Counted from the first letter of the stretch, positions 1 to 11,744 are shown. The stretch: 64,000 nt of DNA from Sphagnum magellanicum (GCA_021904315.1 CM038908.1:32416001-32480000), one strand, 5' to 3'. The notes: generated by a model not told the origin, from the sequence alone. Translations and numbers: made by a program.

Positions 1-436
1 TATTACGACTCATTTCATCATAATCTAACATTACAGAAAATTCACACAAAAGATGAATATAGAATTCATTGTAGAAGTCTATGCTTCTCTGTATTATTAA
101 AAACGTGAATCCAAACTACAACGTAATCTCATGTTTTGTTGAAGAAAATCCCCAAAACAACACTTAAAATCTATGTTATATCAAAACAAAATCTGTGGTT
201 TTCTACCATAAGTACCTCCAACTTTTCCTATTTTTCTAAAAAAAAACTCCATGTTTCATCTTCTTTTTCTCCCCCTTGTTCTCCAAAACTTTCCCCCTTT
301 TGAACGATCCCAAGTCACATCATTATGATCTAAAACAATAATAATTCAAAATTCAAACTAACAAAGTTCCCTGATTAGTCCCTATCTTAATTGCCTTGTT
401 CATCCCAAATCACATACTCAACTTACCCCTTTAACA
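1..436 (-). repeat. 3' LTR of gypsy copy A (partial)
   Basis: Aligns along its length with 32105-32540, the LTR of copy A'. It ends in ...TTAACA on the plus strand, so the minus-strand LTR starts TGTTAAAGGGG. The full LTR is about 639 bp in the other copy, so roughly 200 bp lie outside the window. I count roughly fifteen mismatches against the other LTR in the first ~105 bases, many of them C/T or G/A changes. Confidence 0.85.
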
Positions 437-450
437 TTACCCCTTTTATA
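437..450 (-). other. Polypurine tract of gypsy copy A
   Basis: On the minus strand this reads TATAAAAGGGGTAA and directly abuts the LTR start. A purine-rich run just inside the 3' LTR is where plus-strand DNA synthesis is primed in LTR retrotransposons. Its position supports the LTR boundary at 436. Confidence 0.6.
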
Positions 451-479
451 CTTTGGATTTCGTCCTTAAAATCCTTGTA

Positions 480-3400
480 AAATGACAGAATTGAAATGAT
501 AGTATTCTATATCCTTGTAAACATTTGTTTCCTTTACCATAGTACTATAATCCTAATCTACATAGAAACCAATGGTTCTATATCTACATTTTGCTTTGCA
601 ATTCCAATCTCTTCCCCCACTAATTTAGTTTGTGGTTCTATGTCCAAATGTTGTATCTTGGATATCTTTTTTTTTAGTGCTGGAATAACCTCCATCTTTT
701 CTTGTTCCTGAATTCCCTTTGGTACTTTTTCTTCCTAACCCCCTCCTTTAAGCTCCTATGGTATTTATGGCTATATCTTCTCCTCTTGAGCTGTTCCACT
801 TTTAAGGTCTTGTGTATTTGTATTTCATCTTCCTAAGTTGTCCCACTAGGCCCTACTTCTATCTCTTCATCTTGGCCCGATACCTCTGTACTTGTTAGAT
901 TGCCACAAATGAAATCTGGAAAATTCTTTTGATAAGCTTCCAACTTGTACCTCATAATTCTTTCATCAACTCTATGCTAAGCTAGATTCTTCTCCAACTC
1001 TTTTGTAGAATATTCCTATGTAACCTCCCACCATTCTTTAAATTCGGCCTTAGAATCTTTCATCTTATTTTTCATCCTCATTAGTGTATAGTGTTACAAC
1101 ATCTATTCATAATCCTCTAATCTTTTCTTGATACCAACTGGATCTAAATTCTTCCTCTATTCATGTGCCCTTTCCAATTGTGTTTGCAAGTGTTGTAGAA
1201 TTCTTTGATATTCTTTCTTGTCCTCCATTAACTAATGTCTTTTTGCCTAATGTCTTTCTTCTAAGTTCCTCAAACTACAACAAAGATACATTAGTCAAAT
1301 TTATCATTCCAAATCTGTCAAAACATTTTCCTTGTCCTTATTTGTTTAGTTAATGCTTTCACTTGACTATCCAAAGCCTCTTATGATTTCTTATGAAGAA
1401 ATAATGCTTTTGTCCATTTCCTTTCCGTGGTTTCCCAAATTTCAACCTTTTGCCTTAAATTCCATAATTTTCCATCCTTCGACTTCAATTGTGTTGTGCT
1501 ACTCTTGAACTCTTCATTCTCATCTTGCAGTTTTTTAATGAGTATTTTATTTTTCTACTTAGCCTTTGCCTTATTCTTCCTCTAGATTTCCACATTATTT
1601 TTATACCCCTTTTGGAATTTTCTCTCTTTATCCAATTCCTCATGTAACATTGCCTTCTCCTTCTCCCCCATAACCAATCTATTTTTCAGAGTGTTTACTT
1701 CCATAGTCCAATTCCCCATATTTAGAGTCACAATTGCCATGGTCTAAAATAACTTAATTGTCTTATCAACTTTCATTACTTCTGTAGTTACCTCCTCCAC
1801 AAACTTTGGTGTACTTGTTTATGTCGTAGGATCTCCAAATCCTTCTGTAAATGATCCTAGTTCCTCTACCATTCTTCTCCCCAGTTCAAATTCAAATGGG
1901 AATCCTTTTACATATTCTGGCCTATTAGGTGGTACCTATAGTTATGTTGGTCTAAACTTTTCAAAATTAGGTGGTGTCACCACTCTCTCCATCTACAGTT
2001 TAGTAGCTTCTAAACCTTACTGTGTTTGTTGTTGTTGTTGTAAATGTTGAAAATGTTTTGGACTTGCAATGGTTTCCATCCAATCTTCACGTACATACCC
2101 TTCAAAATGTAGATGCTCCTCACCTTTTAAAAACCTTATGTCACGTTCCCTCTTAACTCCTTGGCTTTGCTCCTTCAGCTGTCTTTCCTATGATGATGTC
2201 ATCCATAGTATCTCTCATCATCTGTAGTATCTCCTACCTTTGCTACCTCAGTTGTCTTTCCTGTGGAGATGTCATCTATGGTACTATTATAGTCTATCTA
2301 ACTACCTATACCACTAGTGACACTACCCTTACCACTGTTGGTATTGCAGATGGTTCCACTTTTCCCCTCATTATTTTCTATGCCCTCAAATTTGTGCTTT
2401 CATGTTCCCTTTTCACTCTTGAACTTGAGGCTCCACCTTCTTCAACTTTGTTTTTCCTCTTGAAAGTAATTCTTGGAAAGTCTATTGTAGATTTCTTCTT
2501 GTTCTTTAATGTAATCTAAATCTCTTCCTTAGTTCTTTTAAACGTGGTTGGTGGTTTCTATGGATTATCTTTTTGATGCACAAATAGATACTGAAAGATT
2601 TTTACCAATACCAAAGCAGAATGACATGTATCTTTCTTATCCCCCTTATTCTCCTTAACATACTTATACCACCTATCCAGCTCACTACATAGACTATTGA
2701 ATATAATTTGTGCCCAATTGACCTTCTGCCCTTTCTCTACTTTCACTAATGTAATAACATTTTTGTTGCTAAAATATTGTACCTTCTCCCTCTAATAAAT
2801 GATAGATATAATGGCAAGATATCTGACAAAGTGTGGTAAACCCAAACTCTTTGCATTCCATGATCCATAGAAAAATTAGTAGGTGCAAGTTTACAAATTT
2901 GTAATGCTTAAAATGCTAGTGATTTACTAACATGTCCTTTCAGTTCTTCTACATACCCTTCCGCACACACTTGAAAAACATCTATAATTAGTTCACTGAT
3001 TACATACACCTTATCCTTATGCCCAAAGTAGATATATGCCCCCTTGATCAAGAATGTGTTAAAAAATTCCAATATTACATTAGGCATTGACACTTCCCAC
3101 CCCATCAGAAACAAAGGAACAAGCCCTACTTTAGAAGCCTAGTCTTCTTCTGTAGCAATATCCTTCCAATTCTCCATCCATTCTATATGTTTGTCATAGT
3201 TTTATTTCATCTATGTCGACACGTCAAGATCTAGAATGTTATTACCTTTATCAAGAAATGTAGTTTTATCCAAGATTATGCATCTTCTCTTTGCTACCAT
3301 TTTCGTTTCATGCTACTCCATTTCCATCAACCTTTGCTATGCTTTTACCATTGTCTGCACTTTTATGGCTTGTTATATTTTCAACTGCACTTTTGTGAAT

Positions 3401-3887
3401 GATTGTTCTTCTTGCATAATAACATTATCCTCCCTTACATCCTTTTGCATAGTCTGTGCCTCCACAAAATGATGTTTTTCAACTTTGTCTGCTTATGATT
3501 CTTCAATGCACACCAAATCTACTGATGTAACTCCTAATCATGTTTACTTTCTTACATGTTAGCGTCATCTACTTCTACACAAAAATTCAACTATAGATGT
3601 TCCAGTTGTATTTATGTCTTAAATTATTGTCTATGCAAACTATATCTTCTCATTATACACCTTCCCTTTTGCACATTCTGAAGATGATGATGAATGTTGT
3701 GGTGACCTTATAATTAATGGCTGAATATTCAACATTTTTTTCTCTCTGTTATTTTCAACTCCTCTTTTACTTTTGTTGGTTTTAACAATTCCACTTCCTC
3801 CTCCTACCTTCATCTATGTTCACTCTTTTGAGCTTCCTTTTCCCTTGCTCTTCATTGTAGTTTTTCAATTGCACTCTTTGCACTCAT
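480..3887 (-). pseudogene. Extra coiled-coil ORF between integrase and 3' LTR (decayed)
   Basis: A long sense-strand reading frame, broken by many stops and a few frameshifts, runs from an ATG at 3887 (MSAKSAIEKLQ) almost to the purine tract, about 1,100 codons. The N-terminal part is charged. A central part (about 3114-2558) has a folded-looking region with pieces such as WEVSMPNVILEFFNTFLIKG, VYVISELIIDVFQVCAEG and KVNWAQIIFNSLCSELDRW. The C-terminal half (about 1950-500) is Lys/Glu-rich with heptad-like spacing (EKEKAMLHEELDKERKFQ, KNKILIKKLQDENEEFK), so it probably formed a coiled coil. I cannot assign a function. It lies where envelope-like ORFs sit, but I saw no obvious signal peptide or membrane span, so it is not evidently an envelope protein. 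Copy A' is truncated before this region. Confidence 0.7.
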
Positions 3888-3959
3888 ATTGTTACGAATT
3901 TTAAAACTTCAAAAATGCGCACAACTTCTAGCAACAAATGCAAATTGTTATTGAGGGTT

Positions 3960-4600
3960 ACTTCATTTTTTCTCATCCTTGAACATCCCGCTCGTCACAT
4001 TCCTTTTTTCATTTGCCCACCATCTTTTGATTAACACATGATCGTCAAAATTAATATGGCCCATCACTACAAGTTTATGTGTCCTTTTTACAACCGCGTG
4101 GAAGCATTTAACATCATCATTATGAATGAATGTTATAAATTTCATTTTCTGATTACTCCACATCCATAATCGCCCTACATTATTTGTATCGACTCCACTT
4201 CATTCGCACTATACACCTTTTGTTGATTATGCCCATTTAGATGTTGATTGTGAAGACACATCTGATGATTCTACCAATTTTTTTATTGATTATGCCCATA
4301 ATTCTAATGATTGTGTGAATATTCCTGAGGACCAAGCAAATGTTGTTGTTGATTTAACCAATACGCCTGAAATATCATTTGTAAATTTTTACATCCCAAA
4401 TCCTGCACTAATGCAATTATTGTTCATTTGTAAATTGAAAATGGAAACTATGTTCACTCTTGGATTTATGATCTATTATTTATCTTCATCACTCTTCATA
4501 TGCGGTTTCTGTATTTGACATCCTTCATCATCCTCCTTTTTGTTAGAATTTGCCTCCTAAACTCCACCTACATTTTGTTCCCAATATATTAGCATATGTT
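3960..4600 (-). pseudogene. Sense-strand remnant between integrase and the coiled-coil ORF
   Basis: The clearest piece is 3963-4163, an open minus-strand stretch (KMKFITFIHNDD, INFDDHVLIKRWWANEKR) ending at a stop about 75 bp before the coiled-coil ORF starts. The same minus frame continues upstream to about 4430 with at least five stops. It may be the C-terminal tail of pol or a separate small ORF. The opposite strand is open here too (see 4153-4518). I do not recognise a domain. Confidence 0.4.
4153..4518 (+). CDS. Antisense open frame within gypsy copy A
   Basis: Uninterrupted plus-strand frame of 121 codons from just after a stop at 4150-4152; the first ATG is at 4315. The part before the ATG is acidic and contains a twice-used DYAH motif (DYAHLDVDCEDTSDD, then DYAHNSNDCVNIPED), followed by VVVDLTNTPEIS and a hydrophobic C-terminal run. 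The minus strand across the same bases has several stops. Antisense ORFs between pol and the 3' LTR are known in some plant Tat-lineage Ty3/gypsy elements, so this could be one. It could also be a chance open frame, and no start codon precedes the acidic part. Confidence 0.3.
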   Translation, partial: LLHIHNRPTLFVSTPLHSHYTPFVDYAHLDVDCEDTSDDSTNFFIDYAHNSNDCVNIPEDQANVVVDLTNTPEISFVNFYIPNPALMQLLFICKLKMETMFTLGFMIYYLSSSLFICGFCI

Positions 4601-4879
4601 GTTATTTTTTCTGAACTTTAGATTCCATATATTTATAAGGTTTAAGTTTATTCACGTTGACCAACACAAGGTTAATTTCAAATTTCTCAATAATCACCAA
4701 TAACACAATGTTATTTGGCAACACATACTGTACTTTGTACGGTCCAAGCCATTTCCTGGTAAACTTTCGTAGGTGTGACTTATTGCCCTTTAGAAACCAT
4801 AGAACATAATCACCAAAACTAAACTATTTTTTCGGATTCATTTGTTGATTCTATAATGTTCTATTCCACTATTGAATTC

Positions 4880-5720
4880 CTATAGTTTTTGTAGCATGCA
4901 TTTTAGCTTATTATAACTTTTCGAACTCTATAATTCTATTAGTTAAAACTTTCACTAGAATATTGTTTCTCTCATCTCCACCAATAATTGGAACGATGTA
5001 CTTTGTGGGCATTAATGGATGCAATCCAAACACTAATTGATATGGTGTATACCCTATTGTTATTTTGTATATAGTTTTGTATGAAAATAACACTATAGAC
5101 AGATGTTCATCCCAATTTGTTTTATTTTCATTAACTTAGTCAACAATGTTCCAAATACATTGTTAATAGACTTAGCCTACCCATTCCCTTGAGGATAATA
5201 AGTTGTACAACTCACACATTTCATCAGAAAATGATTTATCAAATACTTGATGGCATCATTAATAAAATGAACTCCTTGATCTGTGACTATAGTCAAAGGA
5301 CATCCAAACTTGGTTAATATGCACTCATACAAAAATTTTGTTGTGACTGTTGCTAATATTAGGTCTCAATGTTCTTACTTCCACCCACTTTGTAACATAG
5401 TTTGTGGTAACAACAATATATTTGTTCCTTGTATATTTCCTTACTGGCTTAATTGGCCCCACAAAATCAAGTCCCCGTTTCATAAATGGTTATTCTAGAA
5501 GACTTGTGACTAGCTTTATAAGACTTTGAGTTGCCAATCCTCCTGTTCTTTGACTTGCATCACAATATTTGTACTAATCATGCACGTCCTTGTACATAGT
5601 TGGCCACCAATATCCAGTATCCAATATCTTCCTCTACGTTATTTCCAATGCAAAATGTCCTCCTAAAGGTCCTTCATGCAATTATTTCATCACCATCTGT
5701 GTTTCTATTGTTGTTAAACA
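4880..5720 (-). pseudogene. Ty3/gypsy integrase (decayed)
   Basis: Integrase inserts retrotransposon cDNA into host DNA. From high to low coordinate there is an H2C2 zinc-binding region (about 5700-5540: HEGPLGGHFA, then YWWPTMYKDVHD and YCDASQRTGG), then the catalytic core (about 5490-5080: GLDFVGPIK with the first Asp, YVTKWVE, then KFGCPLTIVTDQGVHF with the second Asp). The third catalytic position is ruined: the usual QAES reads stop-A-K-S near 5195. A downstream piece at 5093-4911 (TPYQLVFGLHPLMPTKYIVP) is typical of the core's end. Frame changes occur near 5350 and 5110. The family call is firm; the copy is inactive. Confidence 0.85.
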
Positions 5721-5929
5721 TTGCCACAATTTGTTGTCTTGACCCATTTTGTACAATTCACCATTCTTTAATGTAAAAGGCTCTACTTTCCTAACCAATC
5801 TTTGCTTCTATTGCACCAATAACGTGCCCTCAATCTGTCCTATTTTTAAAAATTCTTTTACATCATTTAGTCACTCAGGGCTTATATAAAACAAACTTGC
5901 ATCTGTGGTTTGATTAGGCACACATGTGG

Positions 5930-6470
5930 GTTATGTACTATCTAGTAATCTTAACAATGCATTTACAACTACATGAGTTTTACCTGGCTTATACACTACT
6001 GCGACATCATATTCGAGGAAAAATAACAACCATCTAGTTATTCTCCTTGAAGCATGTGGTTTGTTGACCAAATAGACTAATGCCATATGATTTACATAAA
6101 AAGACAAACTTATTGCCTAATAAATAATGTTTAAATTTGTGCAAAGAAAAAACCATTGTTAAAGCCTTACTTTATGTTATGCTATAATTTTGTTATGCTT
6201 TGTTTAAAAGCCTAGAACCATACATTATTGGTTAATCACTCTTCCCTATTATGTTCTGAGACAACATAGCCCCCATAGTTAACAAAGACACATCTATATA
6301 AACATGAAATTCCACATGTTAGTTTAGTGATATTAATATTGGTGCTTCAATATACTTCTGTTGAATCAATTCCTAGGCAATCTAACATTCCTCTATCCAA
6401 AGAAAAGTCTTTCTCTTTTTGGTCAATTTAATGATAGGTGCCATAAATCGTAACAAAGTTTTTTATAAAA
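5930..6470 (-). pseudogene. Ty3/gypsy RNase H (decayed)
   Basis: RNase H removes the RNA strand of the RNA/DNA hybrid during reverse transcription. The best-preserved part is at about 5940-6090 on the minus strand, with VNKPHASRRITRWLLFFLEYD and VVYKPGKTHVVVNALLRL, the usual end of the gypsy RNase H domain. It lies between RT and integrase as expected. Stops are frequent between 6090 and 6470. Copy A' is cut at the position matching 6161, so only its start survives there. Confidence 0.7.
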
Positions 6471-6499
6471 CATTTGTAATACTCAGCCATCCCATTGAA

Positions 6500-7110
6500 T
6501 ACTTGAATCTGTTAGGGATTCTTAAGTGGTGGCATGTTTATAATTGCTTGTATTTTTTTTGGATCTAGTAGTTTTTCTTCTTTGGAAACAATAAAACCCG
6601 ATATCATTTTTGAAAATACCATAAATGCACATTTGTCTAGATTCAGATTAATGCCATATTTTCTACACTTTGAAAACATAGTTTGAGCTTCTATAAATGA
6701 CTTTCTATGTAAAGTCATCCATAAATATTTTCATAAAACTGTCCAAATATTCTCTCAATGTTTTGGTCACGAGTTTTTGATATGTTGGAGGTCCATTTTT
6801 AACTCTAAACGACATCACCTTCCATATGAAAAACCTTTAGTCTGTAACAAATGTAATCTTGTATTTGTCCTTTAGAGCTATAGATATTTGATGATATTTT
6901 GAATATCCATCTAAGAAGGAATATGCCTCATACCCTACTATTGGTGGAATCCCTTTCAAATATTTTTATGTCCATGCAAAAACATCTTTGAATTCCTTCA
7001 ACAATTGCTCCATTGCCAGCACCTTGCCTATTTCCAACTATGCATTAATCTTCATCATCTGTGGTTCTGCATCAGTTCCCAGATTGAATTTCATTGATTG
7101 TTGATCTTTA
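6500..7110 (-). pseudogene. Ty3/gypsy reverse transcriptase (decayed, internal deletion)
   Basis: Reverse transcriptase copies the element RNA into DNA. The thumb-side part (6718-6512) shows KCRKYGINLNLDKCAFMVF, GFIVSKEEKLLDPKKIQAI and NMPPLKNP, a gypsy signature. The catalytic FMDDF box is encoded at 6714-6722 and its flank with both aspartates kept. A junction near 6941 lacks about 285 bp present in copy A' at 27127-27411, removing the region with INFRKLNATTKKDPYPLP. Stops also occur, so this is a pseudogene. Confidence 0.85.
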
Positions 7111-7473
7111 ATTAGCATCCATCCAATTATTTACAATTCATGTGTTTTTATTTCTGTTGAAGTTTCCTCCAATGCAATACTCCTTGGTTGATGACTATAG
7201 TACATTTCCAGATACACATTATTCTCCAGAACTACTTTTGGCTCATATATGTTGCTAGCTATTTTCTTTTTTGTGCTCTATACTTTTGATCCTTGTTCTA
7301 AAATACTTATCTTCACATCTGTATCCATGATCCCCACATTTGTGGTTTTCATAAATTGAATTGTTTCAGGTAAACTAATTATTCTTATGGAGAACAATTC
7401 TAGCTTAATAGCAAAGATGATATCTTCTTCTTCATCTATGATGCCATTTCGATAATCATAACACAAAAAACAT

Positions 7474-8133
7474 TTATAGTCTTCTTATTTCATTTCCCAA
7501 ATGTTTAGTAATTGTAATTGCTTGGATTGTCCCCTTCCCTTGTATGGTAACAATGTTAGTTCCCCAATCATGTGCCATTTTAACATCCCTCAACCATGGT
7601 GTCCTCAACAACATGGAATAACTAGAATCTACCACACTATTTTGAAGTGCAGTAAATGTATTTATGTAAGCAATGCCATGAACATATATCTCTGAATCTC
7701 TAATTAACCCTACTAGTTTTGTGGTTGTTTGATTTGCCATCCTTAGATTATATGGTGTAGGTTTAGGCTTTGGAAGCCTCAACCTTAATTTCAACTATTC
7801 TGTGATAATATTAACTTCATAAACTCCATCAAGTAACACATCTTCTATTGTATTCTTCCCAATTTGTACTTGGATAACAACCATATGATCATCTATTATT
7901 AAAACAGTTGTTCTTACTTCTGGTATTGAAGAACCCATTTGTTTTTCTATGATTACTTTATTTACATTCTGAGTTTTCTTTGGTTTCAACTTTTGCCAAA
8001 AATATCTCTTTAGCTCAAGAGCTATTTTAAACAATTGTCCTAAGTTCAAAATATAATTTGTTTCTAACATCTGCTTACCAATGTCCAAAAAAAATTCTTT
8101 TATTGTGATCAATGTCCTTTGTGAATTCACCAT
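7474..8133 (-). pseudogene. Gypsy retropepsin-type aspartic protease (decayed)
   Basis: The protease cleaves the Gag-Pol polyprotein. Two open pieces in different frames cover it. 8133-7795 ends with IEDVLLDGVYEVNIIT, where the Asp-Gly of the active site is kept but the following position reads Val. 7794-7474 carries the C-terminal half with the SYSMLLRTPWLRDVKMAHDW segment that normally follows the active site. A frame change lies at about 7795. A' has the same organisation at 27944-28503. Confidence 0.8.
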
Positions 8134-9187
8134 TTCCTAGGATTTCTGTGCGTCCATAGGAACAGTATTTGGCATACCCAACCAAGTTGTGTTCCATCTT
8201 TCCATGGATGTGGATGGCCCTTTGATCTAAGTTTGTGTTTTTTGAATTAATGAATTATTTCCACATTAAATTGCTTCAACCGCTTTTCTTTCTCCCAATC
8301 AGCAACATGCTTTATTTTTCTTGGTTTTCTATCCTTGAACACGTTCTTCAATTACTTTACTTTTTGTGGTAAGATTAACATCCACCACATTCACATCCAT
8401 AATGATTATTTGTGTCTCAACAAGTTGAACTTTTGTTATTATCATAAATGAAACATTTTTTGCATCTCAGCAAACTTTGGACAATCTATCATTTTATGTC
8501 CATTCAAACCATAGATGTGACATGCATATGAAGATGTCTTTTATGTTTTTTGACTTGGTTGTGTCCCTTTTATGGTTGCCATTGTGGTCTACTCTTTCTT
8601 CTTTCTGCATATCTCCACCTTGTGATTTGTCATCCCATAATTTATGCAATGTTTGTCAATTTTTCCTATATTACTTTGTGTTTTTGCTAGTACTGCCTAT
8701 TTAATATTCAGTGGTACTAATAGTGCACTCCTTATTTTTGTAGCAGTCATGAAAGAATTTGTCGAATCTGTGGTTCTAATTGGCTTCCCAACTCCATGCC
8801 TCTAAATCTATTCTAGACTATAAGAATTCCTAATTCCTATTCATGTGGTTGATCCATTAACGATCTTGCCATATTCTATAACTCCACATGCCTAACAATA
8901 CTTACTCTAATGTGAAAAGGCACAAAAGGACAATCCATGATTACATGTTCATCTTCTTCATAGAATGGACAAGCCCTTGAAAGTAACCTGATCATCTATA
9001 AATTCCTAGATTCATGATCCCATGTTTTGATTGTGTACCTTGGTTCATCCAATTGTGGATTCCCTTGATGTGAATATGAATGCAGTACTTCATCCAACAC
9101 ATTCAGTTGTGCCTTTACATATTTAGATGATCTTGGGTAATTTTCCTTAATCTCTTCAAACACATCAACATTGATGTTTTCATCCAC
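8134..9187 (-). pseudogene. Gag remnant of gypsy copy A
   Basis: Gag forms the particle that packages element RNA. The N-terminal piece 9187-8996 (MDENINVDVFEEIKENYPRS) matches the start of gag in copy A'. Just downstream (about 8990-8940) a knuckle-like motif reads CPFYEEDEHVIMDCP, with the second Cys changed to Tyr. Near 8750 the sequence jumps to the gag C-terminal part, omitting about 1.49 kb present in A' at 29223-30708, including the main capsid-type region. A second zinc-knuckle region lies near 8490-8530. Confidence 0.7.
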
Positions 9188-9558
9188 CTCCTAGTGCTCA
9201 ACTGGTTCATAGTAATTTGGAGATATAGACTGATACACAAACCTGGGTTGTATACCTCTTGTAAACATCCCTCCCTCAGTTGGTCACTGATTTTGGACTT
9301 GAAATTTCTTGCAGTTGATTAGGTAGTATAGAAGTCTTGCTCCGTCTTGAATTCTATGACTTTGAACCATAGATTGCGGCTAAGAAATATATTGCGTCTA
9401 CTCATTCAAATGAGTAGTCGACTACATCTCTCCTCATGGAGATCGTCATCTAAAATGGTGCCTTCTCTAAAGACCCCTAGTGCATACGTCTCGCTATACC
9501 ATTTCTCGTGGTAGAAACGACATGTGCCCCGAAGGCCTTTCTTCTATTCTCAAAACTC
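9188..9558 (-). other. Untranslated leader of gypsy copy A, truncated
   Basis: Aligns with 31144-31513 of copy A', between gag and the primer-binding site. No reading frame is visible. Similarity to A' stops at 9558, where block B begins with GTTGTTGTC; A' continues past its matching point (31513) to its PBS and 5' LTR. Confidence 0.7.
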
Positions 9559-11744
9559 GTTGTTGTCTTCTCCTCCACTGCTTGCATACCATATGCTTTT
9601 AGTGTGACTCTTTGGTTTGCAAGTCCAAGTCCAATAGTAACCCTCTTTGCTTAATGTTGCTCCACTAATGTGAAGAGTATTGAATCTTTAGGGGATCTTC
9701 TTGTGCATTACGAGGAGAATTGATTGTGGGAGTGAAACTGGGCATCCATCACTGAAGCCTTCAGTACCATGCACAAGTTACTTCCATTTCTGTTGAAAAT
9801 CCCAAGAGCCTGCTCACTTGGATTAGACCAAAAGAAATAGGAAGACAAGAGGACCACAGAAACCACAAGATGAATAACTTTTGCTGGAGACCGCATCAAG
9901 GACCTACTAGCACAAACTCTACAAGTGTAGTACTAGGCAAGGTGCAACAGACATTGAATTTTGAATCATCTTTTTCATGTGAAATTCAATAAAAATTCAA
10001 CAAAATCAAAAGTAATATTTGAACAGCCCACACTTTGGCCAATGGCATGTGCCACACTATAAGATGTGAAAAAAACATTTTTTGATCCAAAACAAAATAG
10101 CATGAAGAACTCATGAATGGGCAGCTGTTCTATTTTGTAAAATGCCTACGATGAGGTGGACTTTGTACAATGTATTGCAGGAAATTTAGTCTTGTCTTGT
10201 TCATACGATGAGAATGTGTAAGGGGGTCTGTTGCATTAGTCTGTTCGTACTTTACTCAGAGCAAGGCATTTTAGGCCTTAAATCTAGGGCCACCCTGAGG
10301 TCACCCTTGGACTCCTTGGGCTTTACCCTAAACAAAAATCACCCAAACAAATCAGGGAATTTGGGGGGCACCTTATATCCATGAATGTTCCTCCTAGAAA
10401 AGTATGCCTCCTTGTTCAGAGTGGAAGGGATTCTTATGCCACAAACAGGTGTAATGGTCTGTTTCCATGTAGACAGTTCTGTGAAGGGTGTTCATTTGAA
10501 AAACATAACCCCCATTCATGTGGACGTTCTGTTTTTCAAAACACACACCCTCCTTTTTTTTTCTGTTTTTGAAACTTCCGGTGATACCTGGCAGGTACCC
10601 CTCCAGGGTATCGTGGGAAAAAAGGATGAACCAAATTTTTTGGAGCAGGTCTTTACCAATGTTGACTGATTTTTACTTTTCAAGAGAACCTCTGGTCCTA
10701 GTTCCAACCATTTTTTTCTAATTTGAAACAACCTCTGGTCAATTTCATACCTATTTCTTCACATTTCCAGGTTCCCAATTCTTCAAAAAATAATTCTTAG
10801 GTAGCTCTGGTTCAATATTGGATCCACTTCTACCTACCTATGCATAGACCAAAACTGATTTGTTTCTAGTTATTAGCATTGTACAACCATTAAGAAGTGA
10901 CCAGCTATGTAAACTACATGCCTAAATTTTATTTAAAAGTATTTTTTAAAAATTGCATGCTTGAAAGTCTTCAAATATATATTTTAATTTTTTAGATGAA
11001 GATACTCTCCTCCCAATGGGTAGAGCCACAAAGTATTTTAAAATTTAACTCTATGCAAGTGAGGGATTGGGATTTAGGGGATGGGGGAGAGGGAGGAAAC
11101 AAGGATAAGAGATATTTATTCTTTAGCTTGGCAGCAGTGGAGGAGGGCATGCAGAGTTCCAGCAAGAGATCCAAAGTTCAAGCAACAGAGACGCCAGTAC
11201 AAAGGATTCAAGGTGGTAGGCCCGAGTACAATGAGCCACAAACAACTATGAAGTTGCATGCCTTCAAGTCATCACTGGTAATTGTTTGCCCACAAAAAGT
11301 AGAGTGTGCATGTGAGACGCTGTCTACCCAACACACCCCCACCCCCAATCGAGCTCTGTCCGGCGCTTGTTTCCCCTGTCTTCTCGCACATGTTTTTCGT
11401 CCCTGCATGGGACTGCATAAAACCACGCAGGCACGGTTTTACATGTTTTTTTAATTCTGCAAAAGAACTTAGCTATGTTCGTTAAATTTAAAGTTCTATT
11501 TTGTGCACGGTAATAATCTGAACCTTCCAGCTGTAGACCATGGCACTAACCAATTAGGCAGTGAGAAAGTATGCTTTCTTTTCTATTTCAATAACTTCCA
11601 CAGTCAAAACGTGAAACCCTGCGGCAGAACTACACGATTCCCAGCCCTGCACTGTCAGGACCAGAAAGGGCGCCTGACAGTGCTTGATTTGGGAGGGGGA
11701 TGGTATTTAGCGTCTTGCCAATACAAGTACAGTAACCTGACGTA
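9559..11744. other. Start of block B, no recognised gene
   Basis: Less AT-rich than the rest of the window. The longest open frame in the window (10996-11454 plus, 152 codons) lies here, but in B' the same frame stops after 105 codons, so it does not look maintained. I see no LTR, TIR or RNA gene. Confidence 0.4.
10381..10750 (+). other. Nearly invariant segment shared by B and B'
   Basis: This stretch and 36711-37079 differ at only about four positions, and the first ~180 bases are identical, although other parts of the two blocks are much more diverged. The identical part contains a Cys-rich 63-codon plus-strand frame (10381-10572, starting MNVPPRKVCLLVQ) and an overlapping frame. No domain is recognised. 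The identity may reflect recent gene conversion, constraint or chance. Confidence 0.4.

Larger units (their letters stand above)
1..9558 (-). mobile_element. Ty3/gypsy LTR retrotransposon, 5'-truncated copy (A)
   Basis: Read on the minus strand, the domain order from high to low coordinate is gag remnant, aspartic protease, reverse transcriptase, RNase H, integrase, extra coiled-coil ORF, purine tract and LTR. RT before integrase is the Ty3/gypsy order. The left end is cut by the window start inside the 3' LTR. The right end stops at 9558 in the untranslated leader, so the 5' LTR and primer-binding site are missing. Relative to the second copy (26331-32540) it lacks about 285 bp of RT at ~6941 and about 1.49 kb of gag at ~8750. 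Every domain contains stops or frameshifts, so the copy is dead. Confidence 0.9.

Noticed and set aside
480-3887. Coiled-coil ORF as a true envelope gene
   Set aside because: Position alone suggests it; no signal peptide, cleavage site or transmembrane segment could be seen.
7501-7695. Plus-strand ORFs in the gypsy protease region (also 27920-28177)
   Set aside because: They are opposite-strand shadows of the clear protease reading on the minus strand.
10996-11454. 152-codon plus-strand ORF, the longest in the window
   Set aside because: The same frame in B' stops after 105 codons with further changes, no domain is recognisable, and opposite-strand frames overlap it.
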